Shown piece after piece: positions 1 to 5,255 of a stretch of 5,255 bases of DNA. A program made the translations under genes and the position numbers. The stretch is from Candidatus Sumerlaeota bacterium (lineage in GTDB: Bacteria > Sumerlaeota > Sumerlaeia > JADFCT01): positions 1-5,255 of the forward strand of contig JAPLSP010000086.1 of assembly GCA_026398575.1 (NCBI GenBank), written 5' to 3'. Under the pieces are notes generated by a model. The model made no database searches. It worked only from the letters and a program-made list of their open reading frames with translations, and had not been told where the DNA came from. Numbering within the stretch: the stretch's first letter is position 1; each line of letters opens with the position of its first letter.

Positions 1-125
1 GGCGCCAAGCTGGACAAATCCTTCCTTTCAAATTCCAGCGACAAAGGTCTTGTGCACAAAAGCAGCTACACCGCGAGGCGCACCCGGCAACCATCCGCCA
101 GGCAATCCTCCTGCGCGCGGCTCTG
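1..125 (+). other. Left edge: open frame upstream of the repeat-protein gene, no clear start codon
   Basis: The frame of the large gene has no stop between position 3 and its first TTG at 126, but it also has no ATG, GTG or TTG there. The residues just before 126 (frame 0, from 93) read IRQAILLRAALLAALVGF, which supplies the positive n-region that a signal peptide needs. Translation therefore probably starts upstream of 126. Possible sites are CTG at 111, with an AGG at 100-102 placed 8 bases ahead, or a start outside the window. A second frame (frame 1) is open from position 1 to a TAA at 181-183 and contains a GTG at 52 with AAAGG at 43-47. It could be the tail of an upstream gene, or the true N-terminus separated from frame 0 by a frameshift. 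No other feature is visible here. Confidence 0.5.
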
Positions 126-3100
126 TTGGCGGCGCTTGTTGGATTTGCGTGGGGAGCAAGCGCGGCGGAGCCAACGCAAATAAAAGCGCGCGTCGTCTGG
201 ATGGATTCGGGCGAAGGCGTCGCGGGAGCGTCTGTCACCCTTCGGGAAATATCCTACCCTTCTTCGGGCAAAAGCATCACAGCCGGCGTAACCGACGCGA
301 ACGGCGTAGTGCTGTTGGCGGCGCCAGCCGCAAAGAATGTGACTCAAATTGAAGCCCGCCATCCTCAAATCGCAACCGTAAAAAGATATGTAAGGTATCC
401 CGCCTCCAGCGAGGTCGTTCTCAAGGTCGAGCGCGGGGTTTCGATTTTCGGGAAAGTTTTTCTGGAGGATCGTTCTCCCGCCGCCGGAGCGCTGGTGAAG
501 CCTGGGCGATATGAGGACAATGTCACCACGGCCGATGCGAACGGCGCTTATGAACTCACCGGGCTGAATGGCGAGGCGTATTACCAAGTGACCGCCTCAT
601 TGGGCGCCCTGATCTCCAATAGCGGGCGCGTCGAAGCGCGGTATATCAAAGCAGCCAAATCCGGGCGCACAGGCCCGTATGACCTGATCCTCAAGCCGGG
701 CCTCGAGATAAGCGGCATTGTGCTGGACCGGACGAACGGGAAACCGGTGGCCGGCGCCGAGATTCAGCCCTACGATTACCGTCTCGTTTCCGCGGGCGTC
801 AGGCAATCTGTAACGGTCAGCAGCGCAGACGGCGCCTGGCGCATGAAAGGCCTGCCGGAGGGAATCGCAGCCATCCGGATTTCAGCCAAAGGATATGCCG
901 CTCAGAGCGCGTCGTTTCAGACGCGGGCAGGCGCAAAGAACCAGCTCGAACTCATGCTCGAACCTGGCGCGGACATCCTGGTAAAAGTCGTGAGCGCGAG
1001 CGGCGCCCCTGTTGCAGGGGCGGACGTTCAAGTTTTTTCATCCGCCGGGCCTGCGGCGGATGGTCTGAAAAATCCGACGACGGATGCGCAGGGCCAAGTC
1101 CGGATCGAATCCGTCAGCGCGCGCAATCCACCTGCGATCAGAGCCATGAAGGATAGAATGTGGTCGGATACCGGCAATCCAATCTTCGCCAAAGGATCGC
1201 GCTCGGCGGAATTGACGCTCAGGATGGTTTCCGAAGACAAAGAAGCCTCGGATAATTCAACGACTCAAGAGGAAAAGGTTTTGGCATTTCGCGGGCGCGT
1301 TACCGCCGCTGGAGGCGCGGCCATCGCCGGCGCCAAAGTGAAATGGGAGGGTTACGATGGCTACTCGAATGATTCCGCCATCGCGGACAAAGAGGGCGCC
1401 TATCGCCTGGAAATCAGGATGTCGTCCGATGAATGGCAGATTTTTCAAGCGAACCGCCGCCAAGTTGTCATCGCCGTTTCCGCGCCCGGATATGTGTCGG
1501 CTAATAAAATTCCGTTTGAAGGCGGGATGGGCGCGGAAATGAAAGAGCCGCGGGAAGTGAATGCCACGCTGGAGAAGGGGCGCTGGGCCGGCGGCCTTGT
1601 GGTGAACGGCAAAGGCGAGCCACTGGCCGATATCGCGGTTTCCGTGGAGCCGGATGAAGGGAATCAATCATCCCGCAACATGTCGCCTTATGGTTATCTC
1701 GGCCGCTCTCTGACATACACCGGACCGGACGGGAAATTCCGCCTGGAAGATTTGCCCAATCGAAAGGTATTGGCGTCGGTATCGGGCAAAGGATGGACGA
1801 CGGAATCCAAGAAGGAATTAGCGTTGGATCAGGAGACGCGCATCGTCATGCGCGAGAGCGGCCGGATATCGGGGCGCGTCATCGCGGTGGAAACAGGCGC
1901 GCCCGTCAGATCCTTTACCGTTCAATGGGGAGCGGCGGCGGGCCGCCAGCAATATCAGTCAGTGGAAAGCGGAACGGATGTTTGCGCGGACGATGGCGCC
2001 TTTGCGCTCTATGACTTGAATCAAGGACAGAAATATACCGTCAAGGTCCTGGCCGACGGATTCGCGGCGACGACGCTGAAAGAGGCAACGGCGGCCGCGG
2101 AAAGCGAAATCAAACCAGTAGAGATCAAACTATCGAAGAGCATGGAGCTTCGGGGAACAGTTTTTGACTCCGCGACTCAAAAGCCTGTGGCGGGGGCCGA
2201 AGTCGCGCTCTATGAAGATGCTTCGCGAATATACTATTACCAGCAGATGGGCGACGCCCCCCGGACGCGTACGGAAGCAGACGGCGGTTTCTCTCTGGAG
2301 GAAGCCGCCAGTACCAGCATCATCAGCGTTAAAGCGGAGGGCTATGCTCTTTTGCGTATCACGCCCGATCAGCGCGCGCAATATTTCGGCGCCGGGCAGG
2401 CGCTGCGCATCGGATTGAAGCGCGGCGCCCGCGTTCTGGGAGTTGTCACGCTCAACGGCAAGCCCCTGCCAGGCGCTCAAATCACGCGCTATTTCATGGG
2501 CAATGACAGGGATTATGAGGATCAGATGATGAATCGGTCCATCGTAACGGATGCGGATGGGAAATATCTGGCAGGTGGATTGAAGGCCGGCCAGTATCAG
2601 CTGTCCGCCTCCAAGCAAGTGAATGGAGTTTCCATCAGCAGAAATTCCAGGATTACTGTGACGGAAAATGAGGACAAAACCATCAACATCGCCTTTGAGA
2701 CCAGCACGTCGGCGCTTTCCGGCCGCGTCCTCTCCGGCCAGACGCCGATGCCGAGGGCGATGATTTCGGTCCAAACGAGTGAAGGCGAAGATAGTTATTC
2801 CTTCCACGTGAACGCCAACGCGAATGGCGAATACCGCATCGAAGGACTGAAGGATGGAAAATACAGCGTTCAAATCTATGATCAGCAAAATGGGGGATAC
2901 GGAAACAATTCCGAAAAAGCGGAAGTCAAGGGCGATACAAAACGCGATTTTGTTCTTCCGGAAAAGCATGTGGTCAGGGCGCGCCTCGTCTTCGAAGGCG
3001 CCGAGGCGCCCAAGGCGTCCGACGTGCGCGCGGCCTATCTCTCCATTAAAACCTACACGCGCGAATTGTCGCAAAACCGCATTGACCACGACGCCACCTG

Positions 3101-4502
3101 CGGCGCCCCCCAAGGGTTTGCGCTGGCTTTCACGGGAAGATTGAAAGGCGAGTACCTTCTGACGGTGCAGGCGGTCACGGCCGGCTCGAATGACGCCATG
3201 CTGAGTCCCAATTCGCCGGTGATCATTGATAACCTGAACGGCGATCAGGACCTGGGGGAGATTCATATCCCGCCCGCCGACGCCTCGCTCAAGGGCCACA
3301 TCTTCAATCTCAATCACAAGCCCGTCGCCAACGCCGACATATCGCTCACGGCGGATATCAGAACCAACAATTACCACATCGGCGCCAAGACGGACGCGGA
3401 CGGCGCCTTTACGATCAAAAATCTGAAAGCAGGCGGCTATTCCGCGAATATCGCCTTTCGCGATTCGCCCATCGCCTCTGAAAAAGTCTGGATCTCGGGC
3501 GCGATGGATCGGGATTTCACCGTCGCGATCCAATGCAACGTCATCATCAAGCTGGCGCTTCCTGAAAAAGGGGCGCGCTATTCTCTTTCCGATTTTCCCA
3601 AGGCTTCGCTGTCGCGGGTCAACCCCCTCAATGCGGATACGCAGACGGGCGCCTCTCCGGCCCTCGCCGGCGGCGAGGCGGACGTAGTCAGCGGGGAAAT
3701 CACGATCAAGGGTTACTTCCAGGGCCAATATCTTCTGACGCTGGGAGACGGCCATGAAAAATCGTTGATGCTCCCGCAGCCGCTGACCCTCAACAATGCG
3801 GATCAGGACCAAGTCCTGGATACCGTCAGACTGCCCGAGATGGGAACGGCGCGCATCCGTATGGCAATGGCGGACGCGGCGGCGCCGAAGCCGCGATTCT
3901 GCATGGCGCTGCTGATCGCAGAGAACACGACGGCAGGAGCGGCGGCGGGCACGGCGGCGAATGCGACGACGGGCGCAGCGGCGGGAGCAGCGGCGGGAGC
4001 AAGCGGCAATCCGGCGGGCAGATTGCTGTTCACGCTGGATAAGAACAAGCCCGAACAGGAAATCGGCCCGCTGCCCGCGGGCGCATACCAGGCGCATCTG
4101 TGCGCGGATTCATGGAAGGCGACGCCGGACAAGGCGCCCGTGACCGTGAAGGGCGGCGAAGCGGCCAGCGTCTCTTTCACGTTGAGTCCACGGGGCGCGC
4201 TCGGCGGGATGATCCAGATTCCGCTGGGCGCAAGCAGCGCCGTGACGGCCAGCCGCATCACGCTGACCGGCCCGGACGGCCAGCGCAGCGTGGCGCCGCT
4301 CGACGCGCAATCCCGCAAAACCGGCGATATCATGGAGAAGAGCGAATACCTCAGCGGCGCCCTTTATAGCTTCAGCGATCTCTCGGAAGGCGCCTGGCAT
4401 CTCAAAGCCGAAGCCGAAGGCTGCGAGCCCTTCGAGAAAGACTGCGTCGTAAAAATCGGCGAGACCCGGGATGTGCAGATTCGCTTCGTCGCAAAAAAGT
4501 AA
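126..4502 (+). CDS. Giant secreted carboxypeptidase regulatory-like multi-domain repeat protein (5' end uncertain)
   Basis: Exported protein of at least 1458 residues built from about 15 tandem beta-sandwich domains of the carboxypeptidase regulatory-like (transthyretin/prealbumin-like) type. A hydrophobic stretch ending in GASA-AE (residues 10-15) looks like the end of a signal peptide. Approximate domain starts are residues 18, 105, 193, 282, 385, 486, 579, 673, 768, 862, 948, 1053, 1138, 1240 and 1354. The canonical units open with a G-x-V strand, continue with a G-x-P-V-A-G-A-x-V motif (for example 205-212 and 686-693), and then carry a D-A-D/N-G turn followed by an aromatic strand and G-L (140-146, 811-819, 1092-1100). 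Domains 11, 13, 14 and 15 lack that turn. A charged linker lies at 369-384 and an Ala/Gly/Thr-rich insert at 1268-1298. I see no peptidase, kinase or carbohydrate-active domain and no LPXTG, PEP-CTERM or type IX sorting tail; the protein ends in RFVAKK. A periplasmic or surface structural, adhesive or ligand-binding role is inferred only from the fold. TTG 126 is a conservative start: the frame stays open to the left edge and the signal peptide needs upstream residues. The gene stands alone, 101 bases before the next one. Confidence 0.85.
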   Translation: MAALVGFAWGASAAEPTQIKARVVWMDSGEGVAGASVTLREISYPSSGKSITAGVTDANGVVLLAAPAAKNVTQIEARHPQIATVKRYVRYPASSEVVLKVERGVSIFGKVFLEDRSPAAGALVKPGRYEDNVTTADANGAYELTGLNGEAYYQVTASLGALISNSGRVEARYIKAAKSGRTGPYDLILKPGLEISGIVLDRTNGKPVAGAEIQPYDYRLVSAGVRQSVTVSSADGAWRMKGLPEGIAAIRISAKGYAAQSASFQTRAGAKNQLELMLEPGADILVKVVSASGAPVAGADVQVFSSAGPAADGLKNPTTDAQGQVRIESVSARNPPAIRAMKDRMWSDTGNPIFAKGSRSAELTLRMVSEDKEASDNSTTQEEKVLAFRGRVTAAGGAAIAGAKVKWEGYDGYSNDSAIADKEGAYRLEIRMSSDEWQIFQANRRQVVIAVSAPGYVSANKIPFEGGMGAEMKEPREVNATLEKGRWAGGLVVNGKGEPLADIAVSVEPDEGNQSSRNMSPYGYLGRSLTYTGPDGKFRLEDLPNRKVLASVSGKGWTTESKKELALDQETRIVMRESGRISGRVIAVETGAPVRSFTVQWGAAAGRQQYQSVESGTDVCADDGAFALYDLNQGQKYTVKVLADGFAATTLKEATAAAESEIKPVEIKLSKSMELRGTVFDSATQKPVAGAEVALYEDASRIYYYQQMGDAPRTRTEADGGFSLEEAASTSIISVKAEGYALLRITPDQRAQYFGAGQALRIGLKRGARVLGVVTLNGKPLPGAQITRYFMGNDRDYEDQMMNRSIVTDADGKYLAGGLKAGQYQLSASKQVNGVSISRNSRITVTENEDKTINIAFETSTSALSGRVLSGQTPMPRAMISVQTSEGEDSYSFHVNANANGEYRIEGLKDGKYSVQIYDQQNGGYGNNSEKAEVKGDTKRDFVLPEKHVVRARLVFEGAEAPKASDVRAAYLSIKTYTRELSQNRIDHDATCGAPQGFALAFTGRLKGEYLLTVQAVTAGSNDAMLSPNSPVIIDNLNGDQDLGEIHIPPADASLKGHIFNLNHKPVANADISLTADIRTNNYHIGAKTDADGAFTIKNLKAGGYSANIAFRDSPIASEKVWISGAMDRDFTVAIQCNVIIKLALPEKGARYSLSDFPKASLSRVNPLNADTQTGASPALAGGEADVVSGEITIKGYFQGQYLLTLGDGHEKSLMLPQPLTLNNADQDQVLDTVRLPEMGTARIRMAMADAAAPKPRFCMALLIAENTTAGAAAGTAANATTGAAAGAAAGASGNPAGRLLFTLDKNKPEQEIGPLPAGAYQAHLCADSWKATPDKAPVTVKGGEAASVSFTLSPRGALGGMIQIPLGASSAVTASRITLTGPDGQRSVAPLDAQSRKTGDIMEKSEYLSGALYSFSDLSEGAWHLKAEAEGCEPFEKDCVVKIGETRDVQIRFVAKK
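2709..3842 (+). repeat. Two-domain super-repeat inside the giant protein (domains 10-11 and 12-13)
   Basis: Residues 862-1052 and 1053-1239 align as two copies of a unit of about 190 residues, each a canonical domain followed by a divergent one. Matching landmarks are S-A-L-S-G (862) with A-S-L-K-G (1053), N-G-E-Y-R-I-E-G-L (900) with D-G-A-F-T-I-K-N-L (1092), G-K-Y-S (911) with G-G-Y-S (1103), R-D-F (940 and 1129), G-E-Y-L-L-T (1008) with G-Q-Y-L-L-T (1200), and D-Q-D (1040 and 1226). The offsets stay between 186 and 192 residues. The likeness is visible in the protein only; the DNA has diverged, so the duplication is old. I inferred this by eye rather than by computed alignment. Confidence 0.6.
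3975..3998 (+). repeat. Perfect 12-bp tandem duplication in a GC-rich Ala/Gly-coding tract
   Basis: The unit GCAGCGGCGGGA occurs twice in direct succession. It sits in a longer low-complexity stretch, about 3927-4019, which encodes an Ala/Gly/Thr-rich insert (residues 1268-1298) in domain 14. The unit length is a multiple of three, so gain or loss of copies would keep the frame. The insert probably forms a flexible loop or linker. It is absent from the other domains. Confidence 0.8.
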
Positions 4503-4551
4503 ATCGAATCACCGGGTGGTGGAGCATGTTGCGTTCTAAAAAATGAGCCAA

Positions 4552-4570
4552 AAACAAGCGATGCTTGTTT
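4552..4570 (+). terminator. Perfect 8-bp inverted repeat after the giant gene, weak terminator candidate
   Basis: AAACAAGC (4552-4559) pairs perfectly with GCTTGTTT (4563-4570) around a 3-base loop, 50 bases after the stop of the giant gene. The stem has only three G-C pairs and is followed by ATCG, so the only U-run is the stem's own three bases. An A-run precedes it. It could terminate the upstream transcript, act in both directions weakly, or be incidental. I see no convincing -35/-10 promoter pair between it and the next gene. Confidence 0.35.
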
Positions 4571-4590
4571 ATCGCCGTTATCTATATTCT

Positions 4591-4595
4591 GGGGG
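4591..4595 (+). promoter_or_regulatory. Shine-Dalgarno sequence that sets the start of the small secreted protein
   Basis: GGGGG lies 8 bases before the ATG at 4604 and only 2 bases before the in-frame ATG at 4598. The spacing favours 4604, which also places the KTRR positive patch directly at the N-terminus as expected for a signal peptide. The upstream in-frame TTG at 4565 lies inside the 4552-4570 inverted repeat, has no such site, and is unlikely to be used. Confidence 0.6.
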
Positions 4596-4603
4596 ACATG
4601 TAT

Positions 4604-5044
4604 ATGAAAACTAGAAGAACTGTACTATGGGCAGGAGCTCTATCGATTTCTTTGACTTCAATACTAGTTTGTGCATATTCCCTACCGCTAACAACAAAGT
4701 CACTATTCGAGCAATCTGATGTAGTACTTACTGGGACAGTCTTGATTAGCACAGCTGATCTATATACTAGTTGCACGCAATATAGGATAGCTACAATATC
4801 AATAGACCGTGTATATAAAGGAAATTACTATTATGTAACGTCCCGTACGCCGAACAAATACCTAAAGCTGATAGATATGATTTATTCTCCAGATAGCGAA
4901 AAACTTGTAGCTGATAAAAAGTATATTTTCTTCATTAATCATTCAATGCTGAAATATTTGCATGTTATTAGAGAAAAAGAAGACCTAAGCCCAATTATGG
5001 AATATAATGAAGAAAATGAAAAGAATCTGTTAAAGCTTATGTAG
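4604..5044 (+). CDS. Small AT-rich gene for a secreted hypothetical protein, possibly NTR/TIMP-like fold
   Basis: Predicted exported protein of 146 residues. The N-terminus has a positive patch (KTRR, 2-5), a hydrophobic core at about 6-22 and a likely signal peptidase I site after AYS (24-26). Cys23 is preceded by L-V, so a lipoprotein signal is not convincing. The mature part has the pattern S-D-V-V-L-T-G-T-V (38-46), an I-x-V/I-D-R-V-Y-K-G strand and turn (about 65-73), and K-K-Y-I-F-F-I (105-111). As I recall it, this layout (x-D-V-V-x-x-G-x-V, then V-x-K-G, then a G/K-x-Y-x-x-F strand) occurs in uncharacterised secreted bacterial proteins with an OB-fold resembling netrin/TIMP domains. 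The characteristic Cys-x-Cys of true TIMPs is absent and only Cys23 and Cys57 are present. The C-terminus is charged (Glu/Lys/Asn-rich). GC is about 34% by hand count, with A/T-ending codons, far below the upstream gene, which suggests horizontal acquisition. Function is unknown; the fold is a tentative guess. The stop codon directly abuts the structured RNA downstream. Confidence 0.7.
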   Translation: MKTRRTVLWAGALSISLTSILVCAYSLPLTTKSLFEQSDVVLTGTVLISTADLYTSCTQYRIATISIDRVYKGNYYYVTSRTPNKYLKLIDMIYSPDSEKLVADKKYIFFINHSMLKYLHVIREKEDLSPIMEYNEENEKNLLKLM

Positions 5045-5255
5045 AGCGTCATCTTCAGCGAAAGCAGACTAGCATATAGTCAAAAACTCGTCGCGCAGAG
5101 TAAAATATAGAACGAGATGATGCTAAAGCCGGGGCAAATAGGAGCCTGCTGAAGCAAGCTCTGGAGTTTGGGCGTTTGAATCCCCCGAAAGGGGTGAACT
5201 ATCATAGCCGTGGGTGAAGCGAAACGAACCCGCGGAAACGATGAGCCCAGAAGCA
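5045..5255 (+). ncRNA. Structured non-coding RNA cut by the right edge; group II intron domain I-like (tentative)
   Basis: No ORF fits here, but the sequence folds densely. Helices on the + strand: P1 5045-5052 with 5117-5124 (8 bp, one G-U) enclosing three hairpins, namely 5058-5065 with a GAAA loop, 5067-5071/5077-5081, and 5087-5091/5112-5116 (5 bp). Next is 5141-5145/5158-5162 with inner TGC/GCA at 5147-5149/5154-5156. Last is a three-way junction closed by 5167-5173/5245-5251, holding CCCC-GAAA-GGGG at 5183-5194 and an 8-bp helix 5208-5215/5228-5235. A closing stem that forks into two hairpins, with GNRA loops and purine-rich joints such as GGAAACGATGAG, resembles stem C of group II intron domain I. 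Against this, no GUGYG 5' end is visible and no intron-encoded protein or domain V lies in the window. The main alternative is a HEARO/IscB-type guide RNA. Structure is fairly certain; identity is not. Confidence 0.5.

Noticed and set aside
2130..4097. A 655-codon open frame on the minus strand, with other long minus-strand frames at 66-587 and 3803-4333
   Set aside because: They lie wholly antisense to the repeat-protein gene, whose translation has clear periodic domain structure. The antisense products are Arg/His/Ala-rich with no recognisable domain or signal, as expected of the reverse strand of a GC-rich gene.
4565..4588. TTGTTT (4565-4570) and TATATT (4583-4588) as a promoter for the small gene
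   Set aside because: The spacing is only 12 bases, and a start site downstream of TATATT would fall at or inside the Shine-Dalgarno sequence.
4565..4603. A longer version of the small gene starting at TTG 4565
   Set aside because: It would begin inside the inverted repeat with no ribosome binding site and would put extra hydrophobic residues before the KTRR patch. ATG 4604 has GGGGG at an 8-base spacing.
4604..4675. Lipoprotein signal at Cys23 of the small protein
   Set aside because: The residues before the cysteine are I-L-V, without the small residue expected at -1, and a signal peptidase I site after AYS fits better.
5190..5250. Fragment of 23S rRNA, suggested by GGTGAACTAT and GAAGC...GGAAAC strings
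   Set aside because: The likeness to the 23S segment around GUGAACUAUGCC is short and the surrounding helices do not match. There is no continuous rRNA sequence on either side within the window.
1..5255. CRISPR array, tRNA gene or insertion-sequence terminal repeats
   Set aside because: I found no regularly spaced direct repeats, no cloverleaf with a T-arm GTTCRA sequence, and no matching inverted ends around a transposase.

Overview
The window has two compositional halves. Positions 1 to about 4502 are GC-rich and hold one very large gene for a secreted protein made almost entirely of tandem beta-sandwich repeats (carboxypeptidase regulatory-like / transthyretin-like fold). Proteins of this kind are common in large-genome Gram-negative environmental bacteria such as Planctomycetes, Verrucomicrobia, Acidobacteria and related candidate phyla. 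Nothing here fixes the lineage; a Gram-negative bacterium with GC near 60% is the most I would say.

Layout. At 1-125 is the left edge, where the reading frame of the large gene is still open and no good start codon is visible. At 126-4502 (+) is the giant repeat protein: an export signal, about 15 domains of 85-115 residues, one Ala/Gly/Thr-rich low-complexity insert, and no enzymatic or C-terminal anchoring module that I can see. At 4503-4603 is a 101-base intergenic stretch with an 8-bp perfect inverted repeat and a strong Shine-Dalgarno sequence. At 4604-5044 (+) is a small secreted protein whose gene is only about 34% GC, in sharp contrast to its neighbour. At 5045-5255 is non-coding sequence that starts directly after that gene's stop codon and folds into a dense series of helices, two with GAAA tetraloops. 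It runs off the right edge. I read it as the 5' part of a structured RNA. A group II intron domain I is my leading guess and an IscB/IsrB-type guide RNA (HEARO) is the main alternative; neither is proven from this window.

The two proteins look exported, but nothing shows that they work together. The AT-rich gene and the adjoining structured RNA look like accessory DNA beside the GC-rich gene. The right edge is the most promising place to look further.
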